64,000 nt of DNA from assembly GCF_010015475.1 (NCBI RefSeq), contig NZ_SSNI01000003.1:1-64000 (forward strand). The letters run 5' to 3'. How positions within the stretch are numbered: the first letter of the stretch is position 1; every line of letters begins with the position of its first letter. Made by a program: the position numbers and the translations under genes. Below, in pieces: positions 1 through 9,400 of this stretch. The notes under the pieces are model-generated. The model searched no databases. It was not told the DNA's origin and saw only the letters and a program-made list of their open reading frames with translations. Source of the DNA: Pontibacter pamirensis. Its GTDB lineage: Bacteria > Bacteroidota > Bacteroidia > Cytophagales > Hymenobacteraceae.

Positions 1-205
<205 letters not shown>

Positions 206-468
206 AATGAATTACTTCAAACAGCCTAAGCTGTTCATGTGTTCGTCCGACCCCGGCTTCCCTAAAATTACCCCCTTCCCCGTGAGGGGAAGGAGCTGAC
301 GCAGCTGATTTCAACAATCACCCGCGCGGTTTACCTTAAATTTTCTGTCTCAATCAATCTCTCAAAGAACGTAGTGGAGAACATCTTTCTCCGCTTGTGG
401 CACCATCCGATGCCGGTGTTTCTCTCTCTTCCCCCAGGGCCTGTCGCCCTTGTTTCCGGAAGCGGATG
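206..468 (-). other. rRNA operon leader with hairpin
   Basis: This is the untranslated leader between the nearest rRNA promoter and the 16S 5' end. It contains a perfect 8-base-pair hairpin at 274-293, arms CCTTCCCC and GGGGAAGG with a GTGA loop. Its role may be in processing or antitermination, but this is inference. No open frame here is convincing. Confidence 0.6.
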
Positions 469-498
469 CAAAGGTAAGAACCTTTTCTCTCTTTGCAA
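469..498 (-). promoter_or_regulatory. rRNA promoter P1 (nearest to 16S)
   Basis: On the minus strand this reads TTG (496-498), 19 bases, then TACCTTTG (469-476), the Bacteroidota housekeeping promoter pattern TTG-N19-TAnnTTTG. It is followed by CATCCGCTTCCGG, a downstream block shared with the three other copies. It faces the 16S gene about 260 bases away. Confidence 0.85.
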
Positions 499-560
499 TG
501 AAAAAGAAGGAGTTTATTTTCCTGCCTCTCTTTTCTTCCCCTTCCTTCCGAAGCGGGTTG

Positions 561-590
561 CAAAGGTACAAAATGTTTTGCTGTTTGCAA
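561..590 (-). promoter_or_regulatory. rRNA promoter P2
   Basis: Second copy of the tandem promoter. On the minus strand TTG (588-590) is followed by exactly 19 bases and TACCTTTG (561-568), then CAACCCGCTTCGG. It reads toward the 16S gene. Confidence 0.85.
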
Positions 591-696
591 TACCCAAGGA
601 GAAGTATATTCTTCTCTTTCTCTCTCCTTCTTCTTTAGTCCGGGGAGCCTGTGTTAACAACCCCTCTTCCTGACCGCCTCCTGCCGAAACGGGATG

Positions 697-726
697 CAAA
701 GGTAAGAACCTTTTCCCGATTTGCAA
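697..726 (-). promoter_or_regulatory. rRNA promoter P3
   Basis: Third copy. TTG (724-726), exactly 19 bases, TACCTTTG (697-704), then CATCCCGTTTCGG on the minus strand. Confidence 0.85.
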
Positions 727-797
727 GCAGCAGGGGAAGTTTTATTTCTTTGCTGTGCCTTCACCCTCTCTTGTCCCGTCCCTGCCGAACGGGGATG

Positions 798-827
798 CAA
801 AAGTAGCAATCTTTCATCTATCCGCAA
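798..827 (-). promoter_or_regulatory. rRNA promoter P4 (most distal)
   Basis: Fourth copy. TTG (825-827), exactly 19 bases, TACTTTTG (798-805), then CATCCCCGTTCGG on the minus strand. The -7 box still fits TAnnTTTG. Being about 590 bases from the 16S 5' end, it would give the longest leader. Confidence 0.8.
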
Positions 828-1348
828 GCGGAGCATGTAAGAAAAGCGCTCATTATATAGCCTCAGAAACGCAAGTGACTGGTACTGCGCGGGAAAGAAT
901 TCAGGAAGAATTGGCCTCTTTTCTATTGCGGCCTGATTTACTTCTCCCTGGTTTCCTTTCAGCGCCGGCCACTGGGAACTAACATTCATAAAGCAACCTG
1001 AAGCTGCACTGGAGATATAAATTATTCGTAGCCTTTTTACTCTTATGGCCTTCTTCTCAGGCACTGTAGAATAACAGCACAAAGAGCCATGGAAGTCTTT
1101 GTATATCAGAGTTTCCCTCAGCCCTTGCCGATGATATTGAATACGACTTACTTCGCTGCCGATTAACATTTGTATATGTTTCTCCAAGACAATGTACGTG
1201 CTCCCTATGTATGCTTTCTAAACCTCAACTAATGCTGTTAAACAAAACAATTACTGTCCCTACTAAGTTGGCTACGTGCGCAAATTTGCTTTTTGATGAG
1301 ACCTTATGAAGCATTAGTCGTTAAAGTCTAAAAAAAAGAATAATCATC
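828..1348. other. Intergenic region, nothing recognised
   Basis: About 520 bases between the most distal rRNA promoter and the first small gene. The minus-strand open frame that crosses it also runs through the promoter repeats and resembles no protein I know. I see no RNA gene or repeat here. Confidence 0.5.
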
Positions 1349-1678
1349 ATGGAAAGCAAAGAAGAAACTGAAGCGGCAATATTCAAACAGATATGTAAAG
1401 TAAATGAACTCGACCCGCAGGTTATCAGAAAAGAAGTAAATGGAAATACTATCGATGCTCTCATTCGAACAGCATTTCATCAACGTGCAAACACCCTAGT
1501 TGCTGACTTGGATACTAACGTCAGCATGACAGAGGGGAAAGAGTATAATGCTGATGGAGATCCTGCGGCACCAAGCTTTACCATTAACGAAGAATATATC
1601 TGTGAGACATACAGTAAAGACAATGCAGATAAAATTATTGCGGCACTCGGGCAGGTACAGCTTCCAATTCAAGGCTGA
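1349..1678 (+). CDS. Hypothetical protein, 109 aa
   Basis: A small, soluble, acidic protein with no signal peptide, membrane segment or motif that I recognise. The ATG at 1349 is preceded by an A-rich stretch (AAAAAAAAGAATAATCATC) of the kind common before Bacteroidota starts. The N-terminal half looks helical; the middle is polar and contains a short Asp/Gly/Pro-rich turn. It stands alone between the rRNA promoters and a tiny gene on the other strand. No function can be given. Coding status rests on length, start context and plausible composition, so a spurious frame cannot be excluded. Confidence 0.5.
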   Translation: MESKEETEAAIFKQICKVNELDPQVIRKEVNGNTIDALIRTAFHQRANTLVADLDTNVSMTEGKEYNADGDPAAPSFTINEEYICETYSKDNADKIIAALGQVQLPIQG

Positions 1679-1814
1679 CAGAGACGTTGATTCAGAAGCC
1701 TCGACTCCTTTGCGACAAATAAGCGCAAGTAGATTATAGTTTCACCGCAAAATCTTGGAGTGGAATTTAACAAGCAGCTATACTTGCTGTTGAGGTAACT
1801 CTTAGAAAAGATTA

Positions 1815-1991
1815 TTACTCCTTCTTATTTTTGATGGCCCCATAGATAATAGGACTAAAAAAGCTCAGGTTCTCTAGGACACAGGTCATGCTGTAAAACT
1901 TCTCCGGATTTATCTCAGAGTTCTCAGCCATGGCTACCAGTATAGCATCCAACGTTTCCTTAAACTTACAATCGAATTCTTCTTTTGTCAT
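1815..1991 (-). CDS. Small hypothetical protein, 58 aa
   Basis: On the minus strand an ATG at 1991 opens a 58-residue frame ending in TAA at 1815. It begins MTKEEFDCKFKETLDAILVA and ends in a Lys-rich tail. The first half is predicted to be an amphipathic helix; near the C-terminus there is a hydrophobic run (NLSFFSPIIYGAI). The natural protein-like composition is the only support. There is no clear Shine-Dalgarno sequence, which is normal in this phylum. I do not recognise a family. Confidence 0.4.
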   Translation of the reverse strand: MTKEEFDCKFKETLDAILVAMAENSEINPEKFYSMTCVLENLSFFSPIIYGAIKNKKE

Positions 1992-2168
1992 GTTCTTGTT
2001 CAGTCATGCTAAGCTACAAGAAACTAACCTTATTGTTTGAAAAATGATTTCACTTTAACTGTTCTTCTTACCACTCCTTGTTATAAAATCCATAAACAAA
2101 CCCATGGCTAGTATACTGATAACCCTCTACCGCTATTTGCGCTACTAGTAATCAATTGTTTACTGCCT

Positions 2169-2801
2169 ATGGTCCATGTACTCTATTATAGAATCGATGC
2201 GCTGCATCCTCGTTTTGAATTTTATCTGCATCAGCTACCATTGCGTTTTCAGGAGCAGATTGTAAGGTTTCGTGACAGGAAAGATGCTGAAAGAAGTTTG
2301 TTTGGGAAACTGCTTTTACTAAAAGGACTCGATTTGCTGGGATTAAATGAACACAGACTGACAGAACTTAAATACACAAATTTCCAAAGACCGTATTTCA
2401 ATGAAGCCTTCGATTTCAACATCGCCCATTCCGGAGAGTACATCGTTTGCGCCATCAGCAAAACAAATAAAGTAGGAATTGATGTCGAAGAGATACGGCC
2501 TACCACCTTAAAAGATTTTCGGACTCAGTTCACAAAAGAAGAATGGTCAGAAATAACCTCTTCAGAAAATAGCCTAAAAGCCTTTTATACCCTCTGGACA
2601 CAAAAAGAAGCCACCATAAAAGCGTTTGGAGAGGGCTTGAGTATACCTTTAAAGAAAATTTATATTGCAAACGGAAAGGCTGTTTGGGACAACAAAGCAA
2701 TGTACTTATTTCAGTTGGACCTAAGCCACACCAATGTCTCTTATTTAGCCACTGATACGTCTGATGCAGAAATTGTAATGCATCAAATTTATTTTGATTA
2801 G
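2169..2801 (+). CDS. 4'-phosphopantetheinyl transferase, Sfp type
   Basis: This cytosolic enzyme moves the phosphopantetheine arm of coenzyme A onto the conserved serine of carrier domains, turning apo-NRPS into holo-NRPS. At 210 residues it is a normal to slightly short Sfp-type length. The motifs are all visible: FNIAHSGE at 83-90, GIDVEEI at 103-109 (magnesium-binding Asp and Glu) and WTQKEATIK at 143-151. It is convergent with the MFS exporter gene, with only 38 bases between the two stops. It lies at one end of the NRPS cluster, so it very probably primes the eleven carrier domains of that cluster. Whether it also serves fatty-acid ACP cannot be told from sequence. Confidence 0.93.
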   Translation: MVHVLYYRIDALHPRFEFYLHQLPLRFQEQIVRFRDRKDAERSLFGKLLLLKGLDLLGLNEHRLTELKYTNFQRPYFNEAFDFNIAHSGEYIVCAISKTNKVGIDVEEIRPTTLKDFRTQFTKEEWSEITSSENSLKAFYTLWTQKEATIKAFGEGLSIPLKKIYIANGKAVWDNKAMYLFQLDLSHTNVSYLATDTSDAEIVMHQIYFD

Positions 2802-2839
2802 ATGGCTAGATAGAAAGTAAAGCGCTACAGTTTTTGATA

Positions 2840-4159
2840 CTATAACTCTCCAGCCATTAGTACCTGCTCTTCTGATGTAATAGCATCTCCAGCACCCTGT
2901 TCTTCTTCCGGATCAGCAGCTATAAACTCAAGGAAACTCTTATTAAAGACAATCATCAGTGTCAGTAGTGCTAACAAAAGCCCGCAAATCAGTAGCATGA
3001 TCTGAGCATTCTGGTCCAGAAGGTCCAGCACAATGCCTGAAGCAGCTAGAGAAAGAGGCATTATAGCCCCTGTTAACGTCATCAAACTTCCCATCACTCT
3101 TCCCCTCATTTCAGATTTAATGCTCATCTGAATTTGAGTAAGAATGATAATACTTATAAACCCATTGAACAAGCCAAGAAGGCAGAAGAACACTAAAACT
3201 ACTCCAAGTACTTTTATCGCGCTTAATGCGATGACGAGTACAGTGCTAACTGCAAAGGATATAATTAAGCTGTTCTTCCGGGAGGAGCTATTCAATCTGA
3301 TGACACTCACCAACAAATAACCTATAACTGAGCCCAATCCGAATATACCAGCAATATAGCCGTACCAATCTGTTTTAAGTTGTAGCACGTCTTCTACATA
3401 AAAAGGGAGAATGACATAGATAGGTGACAGAAAAAAGTTCAGCAAAGCAGAAACATAAAAGGTCGATTTCAAGCCCTTATGATGCATGATATGCTTCACC
3501 CCTACAATAATATCATGTTTGAAGTCCGATACTGTTTTCTTTGTCTCCATATCTTTATCAGCCCTCACCAAAGGGATCTGTATAAAACATTCAGAAATTC
3601 CTGAAAAGATAAACGAAAGACCATTAATCAGAAACAGCAGAGGCGCACCCAGAACTCTGAATAATATACCACCCAGTCCCAAGCCGGCCAAAGAAGATAT
3701 TTGTACCAGAATCTGCAAGGATGAATTGCCTGCCGCAACTTGTTTGGGAGGAACAATATCAGGGAGAGCAGCAATGACGGCGGGATTAAAAAAAGCCTTC
3801 ACGGCTGATACCACCATGGAGGCTACTATCACACCAACAAATAACATTGTATCTGCCTCGGGAAAAAAGAAAAAGATGACAGCCAGCGCGACCATGAAAA
3901 TGCCACTAATAAGGTCACATGCAACTATGATGTTCTTCCTTGAATAATGATCAGCAAAAGCACCTCCTATCGCACTAAATACGACCTGTGGTAACAGAGA
4001 AAGCATCAATACTATCCCGACCAAAGTTCCGGAATCTGTCTGGTGCTTTGTCCAGAACAAAACGGCAATGGCAAAAGCCTGTGATCCAAGTTGACTTACA
4101 AACTGTCCCTGCCATAGCAAAAAGAAGTTTTTGTTAAATAATTTAGTTTCGTTACTCAT
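2840..4159 (-). CDS. MFS exporter, EntS-like (MFS_3 type)
   Basis: A 439-residue inner-membrane transporter of the major facilitator superfamily, with about 12 hydrophobic segments. The N-terminal FFLLWQGQFVSQLGSQAFAIA and the following loop GGAFADHYSRKN are typical of the EntS/MFS_3 exporters that pump siderophores and other small peptides out of the cell. The C-terminus is an acidic cytosolic tail (DPEEEQGAGDAITSEEQ). It is the last minus-strand gene of the NRPS cluster, 424 bases after the type II thioesterase. It is therefore the best candidate to export the lipopeptide; the substrate assignment is inference from position. Confidence 0.85.
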   Translation of the reverse strand: MSNETKLFNKNFFLLWQGQFVSQLGSQAFAIAVLFWTKHQTDSGTLVGIVLMLSLLPQVVFSAIGGAFADHYSRKNIIVACDLISGIFMVALAVIFFFFPEADTMLFVGVIVASMVVSAVKAFFNPAVIAALPDIVPPKQVAAGNSSLQILVQISSLAGLGLGGILFRVLGAPLLFLINGLSFIFSGISECFIQIPLVRADKDMETKKTVSDFKHDIIVGVKHIMHHKGLKSTFYVSALLNFFLSPIYVILPFYVEDVLQLKTDWYGYIAGIFGLGSVIGYLLVSVIRLNSSSRKNSLIISFAVSTVLVIALSAIKVLGVVLVFFCLLGLFNGFISIIILTQIQMSIKSEMRGRVMGSLMTLTGAIMPLSLAASGIVLDLLDQNAQIMLLICGLLLALLTLMIVFNKSFLEFIAADPEEEQGAGDAITSEEQVLMAGEL

Positions 4160-4583
4160 CCTTCAGGTAATATTGGTATCTGAATAATCAGAGAATTTAC
4201 GTTTGTGGTTGTAAAATTTGCAGCGCATTGAATGTAATGAAGCCCAGATTTGCAGGAAAAGAGTCTAACTTCACGCAATTTCCATCTGTAGTAAGCATTG
4301 TTTGCATACATTATGTATCTGTTCATACCATTCAGCGAGAGGTCTCTTTGAAGCTAATTCACACCTTGATATCTCCGTCTAAAAGAAAAACTGTTCTTTC
4401 TCCTATTATTGAGGAAGGAAACATTCCTTCTGCCATTTCTGACATAGAACGTCCCTTAGGCGAGCCTCCCCACTTATAATAAAACCTCAGGTGTGATTAA
4501 ATACTGGAATCTCGTATACTATTTTATCATGCAATAAAACTTTTTAAAAATGTTCTCCTGGCGTGTCTTTAAGCCCTTGTTTG
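4160..4583. other. Intergenic region between thioesterase and MFS genes
   Basis: 424 bases with no convincing gene. A plus-strand frame of 83 residues exists but has no recognisable content. The gap is wide enough for a separate minus-strand promoter for the exporter, but I could not find a clean TAnnTTTG box. Confidence 0.5.
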
Positions 4584-5321
4584 CTAACACTGCACCTTGT
4601 ATTTATACATGTTGCTTGCTACTGCATAGGCCTTATCGATATGGCTGATCAGGTGGTCCGGGTTCTTAAAAATAAAAAAATGATCACCCGGCAAAACCTG
4701 TACATCCAGTTTAAACTTCGTTTCACTTTGCCACTCCATAAGCTCATCTTCTAAAATACCTTCTTCGCTTCCTACCCGGACAAAAACAGGCACAGGCAAC
4801 GGCTGCTCCATGGCCTGGTATTTATACCCTTCCACTGTTTTGAAATCAGCTCGAAGTACGGGTTCAAAAAAATCCCTCAACTCTTCATTTTCCATTACTT
4901 CGCCTGGCATTCCTCCTAGCTTTTTAATTTCCTGCCAGAAAGCATTCTTTTCGTAGGCAGATATTCTTTTACACTTTAACAGGCTGGGTGCTTCATGTCC
5001 GGTCAGAAACAAACATAGCGGCGCTTTTAATCCCGATTTAATGATACTTTTGGCTAATTCATACCCAAGCAAAGTGCCCATGCTGTGTCCGTAAATAATG
5101 TACTCCACGTCATGCACCCGATTCTGTATTTCTCTGAAAATGTAGTCTGTAGTTGCTTTAATATCGGTTAGTAGTTCCTCTTGCATGCGGGTTCCTCTAC
5201 CGGGAAGTTCTATTGTTTCCCAGTCAAAATGAGATGGCACTTTATTTTCCAACACTCTGTAGGAATATTTACTACCTCCTGCAAAGGGAATAGCAAATAT
5301 TTTCACTTTCTTCTGCTCCAT
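4584..5321 (-). CDS. Type II (editing) thioesterase of the NRPS cluster
   Basis: A 245-residue alpha/beta hydrolase of the stand-alone thioesterase II family (SrfAD, GrsT type). In NRPS systems it removes stalled or wrongly loaded groups from carrier domains. Visible signatures are IPFAGGSKYSY at 11-21, ELPGRGTRM at 38-46, the nucleophile motif GHSMG with Ser80, and the catalytic GDHFF with His214. The acid position, Asp in SrfAD, appears to be Glu here (GSEEG, 184-188). The gene follows the giant NRPS gene in the same direction after 267 bases that contain a strong terminator, so it may have its own promoter or rely on read-through. Confidence 0.9.
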   Translation of the reverse strand: MEQKKVKIFAIPFAGGSKYSYRVLENKVPSHFDWETIELPGRGTRMQEELLTDIKATTDYIFREIQNRVHDVEYIIYGHSMGTLLGYELAKSIIKSGLKAPLCLFLTGHEAPSLLKCKRISAYEKNAFWQEIKKLGGMPGEVMENEELRDFFEPVLRADFKTVEGYKYQAMEQPLPVPVFVRVGSEEGILEDELMEWQSETKFKLDVQVLPGDHFFIFKNPDHLISHIDKAYAVASNMYKYKVQC

Positions 5322-5514
5322 GATTGTAAAATTTTATTCTATATAAGTTTGTTTTCTTGGTTGTACATGCCAGCAGCGTTGGATTGCAAACTGATGGCCA
5401 TCAATTAGCGCTTCATCATTTAAAAAACCGCTCTATATGATATTTTACATTCCATATAAGTTTAGGATAATTCATACGTTAGCATCCTAAAGCCGTTCGA
5501 TTATCTTTTGTTTA

Positions 5515-5551
5515 AAATATCAGCAAAGGCACAATTCCTTTGCTGATATTT
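5515..5551 (-). terminator. Hairpin terminator after the giant NRPS gene
   Basis: A perfect 15-base-pair inverted repeat: AAATATCAGCAAAGG (5515-5529), 7-base loop, CCTTTGCTGATATTT (5537-5551). In minus-strand transcription it lies about 40 bases after the NRPS stop codon and ends in a T-rich run, TATTTTAAAC. This is the shape of an intrinsic terminator. It would separate the NRPS transcript from the type II thioesterase and exporter genes. Confidence 0.85.
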
Positions 5552-5588
5552 ATTCCGCACACTGACGAAGAGAATACTTTCTTAAGTG

Positions 5589-6430
5589 TCAATCTTTTGT
5601 GATTATTCCTTCATCAGCCAAACGGGTAATTTTTCTTAATTCTTCCACCAACTTACTGGCATTGTCTCCTTCCAGCATGCTGTAATGGCTGCCCGGAACA
5701 ACAACAATCTGTACCGTGTTCGATAAATCTGCCCAGCCCAGACTTAAGTCATAGCCATCCCAGTTACTTTCCTGTGCTTTAGCTAAAATCAGCTGCTTGT
5801 TCAGCCTCTCTTCAGGACGATACTCCAGCTGCATGTTTACGAACAGCACATGGAAGATTCTTTCCAGGAAATCGATGTTATCGAACGTGATGCCTTTGCT
5901 ATGCATCAATTGTTTCACGTAAGCACTCAGGTCGATGAAAGAGGTAACGGGCAGCTCCTTTCTTACCTGCTCCTTCCAGCCCTCTGTCAGGCCATCCACC
6001 TCAAAGACTTTCTCGAACAGCTGCTCCACCAGATGCGCAATCTGCTTTCGCTTCTCTGCCTCATCCAGGGTATGGAAAGGTGCTCCATCCAGTATGGTTG
6101 CTGTTTTTACCGAATCACCATTTTTCTCCAGCTGCCGCACCATTTCAAATACTACCCTTCCTCCAAAAGAGTGGCCGATGAGGTTGTAAGGCCCCTCTGG
6201 CTGCACTGTTTTTATCCATTCGATGTTCTTCGCGGCAATTTCCGGAATGCTTGTCAGCGGCTCCTCACCTTCCAGTATTCCCTGCATGCGCAAACCGTAT
6301 ACAGGTTGCTGGTTTCCTAAAGCTTCGGCAAATTCGTGGTACGTGTCGCTGATGCCGTAGATGCCCGGCACAATAAAGATCGGTTTGCCGGTACCCTCTG
6401 ACTGCAGCAATAGCAGATGATTTTGCTCGT
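5589..6430 (-). other. Terminal thioesterase (TE) domain
   Basis: The C-terminal 280 residues of the second synthetase are a type I thioesterase. The domain takes the finished chain from the module 11 carrier and releases it by hydrolysis or cyclisation. GHSFGG carries the nucleophile (Ser codon near 6169). LDGAPFH contains a candidate acid residue and GSHYSML the histidine. Ring closure could use the hydroxyl of Ser7 or Ser9, a side-chain amine of residue 1 or a hydroxy-acyl group; the sequence does not decide between these. Confidence 0.9.
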
Positions 6431-9400
6431 TTTGCAAGTCAGCCTCCAGTTCCGCCTTAACAACTTTTGCAAGCTGAGCAATCGTCGGATTTTTAAACAA
6501 GTGCACTATCGGAAGGTCTTTCACCCCAAACGTATTCCTGATTTTGGTAGACAAGCGAATCGCCAAAAGAGAATCGCCACCGAGTTCGAAGAAGTTATCC
6601 TCTACACCCACCCGTTCAAGCCGCAGCAATTCCTGCCATATCTGAACCAGTTGTTCTTCTGTCTGAGTACGAGGTGCAACGTACTGACTCGTCAGCAGTT
6701 CGCCTGCCTCCACGTCCGGTAACGCTTTCTTGTTTACCTTTCCGCTCGTGGTCAGTGGAATATCCTTCAGTTCCACGATCAGCGCAGGCACCATGTACTC
6801 CGGCAGTTTTCTCTTTAACTGCTGCATGATGTAATCCCGGTCAAACATACCTTCAGGTACTACATAGCCAATGAGTCGCTTACTACCTGCCTGGTCTCCT
6901 TTTACCAGAACCACGGCCTGTCTTACACCCTCACACTGCCCCAGCACACTTTCCACTTCCCCTGGCTCAATACGGTAGCCCCGGATCTTCACCTGGTCAT
7001 CAATTCGTCCGAGATACTCCAGGTTACCGTCCGGCAGCCAGCGGGCCAGGTCACCGGTCTTATAGAGCCTCGCTCCTTCTTCGCTTCTGAATGGATCCGG
7101 GATAAACTTCTCCTGTGTCAGTTCCGGCCTGTTCAGGTAACCTCTTGCCACCTGCACACCGCCCACACACAATTCCCCCGGCACACCCACGGGCAGTAGC
7201 ATACCTGCTTTATCCAGCACATAGGTTTGCACGTTCTGGAGCGGCTTACCAATTGTCACTGTGCCATCCTCCAGAATCGGATCAGCTGATAAACTCACAC
7301 AAACCGTGTTTTCCGTAGGACCGTAGGCATTTATCAGTCGGATTCCTTTTGACTGTATCAGCCGGGCCAGCTCTATGTTCAGTGCTTCACCCGCCGACAC
7401 GACTGTTTTCAGCGTGGAAAGCTCGTCTTTGATCACATGCTGGTAAGAAGGAGGAAGCGTAACCACAGCAATGTTGTTTTCTTTAATAAGCTTGCTTAAT
7501 GATGCTACCGATAAAACATCTTCTTTTGTAGGAATCACGAGGCATCCACCGCTCACGAGTGTGTTAAATATCTCGTAGCAGGAAGCATCGAATCCGATAG
7601 AAGCAAACTGCAGGCTTCTGTCGCCTGCTTCCAATTGAAGCGCTTTTTTCTGGCTTAAAGCCAGGTTCACCACACCCGTATGTTCCACCAGCACACCCTT
7701 AGGTTTGCCCGTAGAACCGGAGGTATAAATAATGTAGGCCAGGTTCGACGGCTGCAGTCTGGCATCAGGTTTTTCAGAAGACTCCCGGCCTATCCTGAAC
7801 CACTCCCTGTCAAGCAGCAGCAGCTCCATGTCTTTATCGGCTGTCAGCACGCGGGTACAGGCTACGTTGCTCAGCATGAACCTGGCTTTTGTATCTTCCA
7901 GCATGAACTGTATCCTTTCCTGCGGATAGCTCGGATCGATAGGCACATACGCGGCTCCGGCTTTCAGAATGCCCCATAAGCCTATCAGCATCTCCAATGA
8001 CCTGTCTATGCAGATAGGCACCAGCGTCTCCTGTCCTAATCCCTTTTTCAGAAGGTAATTTGCCAGTTGATTTGACCGCCTGTTCAGCTCTTCATAAGTT
8101 AATTCCTCTCCCTGGAAGATGGCTGCCACGGCATTTGGTGCTTTGGCTACTTGTTCTTCCAGCATATCCACCAGCGTCTTGTCCTTCGGATAAGCCACAG
8201 CTGTGTTGTTAAATTCTTCCACCAACTGCTGCTGCTCATCCTCCGTCACCAACTCCAGTTGCGATAGAGCGATATCCGGCTGGCGGATGATCTGCTGTAG
8301 CACCTGAGCGAAATGCCCCTTGATGCGCTTCACAGTTGCCTCGTTTACCAGCGCAGCATTAAAGCCAAACTCTACTGATAACTGCTTGCCCGCCTGCACC
8401 ATAAGGGACAGCGGATAATTTGTGTGTTCGTCCATCTGCAGGTCTTCCACCTGCAGTGCCCACTCCTGGTTAAAGACCTCTCCCATCGGGTAGTTCTCAA
8501 ACACCATCAGCGTATCGAACAGGTCACCTTTCACACCCAGCCAGTTCTGGATAGACGGCAGCGGCGTGTAAGCGTGCTCCCGGGCTTTGCTGTGTCCTTC
8601 CTGCAGGCCAGCCAGCCACTCACTTACCTGCTGCTCACCAGTTACTGTCGAGCGCAGCGGCAGGGTGTTGATATACAGACCAACGCGCGTCTCGGAACCG
8701 GCAAGTTCAGTAGGTCGTCCGGCTACAGTCACGCCATATACCGGGTCCTGCTGCCCTGTGTAGCAGGAAAGCAGGTAAGCCCATACGCCCTGTATCATGG
8801 TGTTCACCGTCAGGCGGTTCTTCTGAGCAAACTCCTGGAGTTCGGCATAAACGCTTTCCTCCAGGATTAATTCCTCTTTGCCGTATTCCGCTCCACCCTT
8901 CGTGCGGTCCTGCTTATTGTCCACGAACGGAAGCAGCGTTGCCTCCTCTACGCCAGCTAAATAATTTTTCCAGAAGTTACCGGCTTCAACCGGATCCTGC
9001 TTCTGCAGGTACTGGATGAAGTCTTCGTAACGGTCTTCTTCTATCACAGCAGGTTTGTTCCCTTTAATCAGCAATTCATAGGTGCTGAGCAGTTCCTGCA
9101 TCAGTATCGGCATAGACCAGCCATCCACCAGCAGGTGGTGGTGCGTCCATACCATCTGGTACACCTCATCCGTTAGTTGGATCAACGTCAGTCGCATGAG
9201 CGGCGCCCGGCTAAAGTCAAAGCCTTTTTTGTTGTCCGCTTCTTTAAAGCTGCTTACCTGAGCCTGCTGCTCCTCTTCAGACAGATTCCGGAAATCCAGC
9301 ACCTCGAACGGAAGTTCCACCTCATGATGCACGCACTGCACCGGCACAGTCATATCCTGGTGGAAAGAGCTTCTCAGGATGCTGTGCGTCTGCAGCAGGT

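Noticed and set aside
654..1187. A 177-residue minus-strand open frame
   Set aside because: It runs through two of the four rRNA promoters and has no protein-like features.
4228..4479. An 83-residue plus-strand frame between the exporter and thioesterase genes
   Set aside because: No recognisable motif, opposite direction to both neighbours, and composition resembles non-coding DNA.
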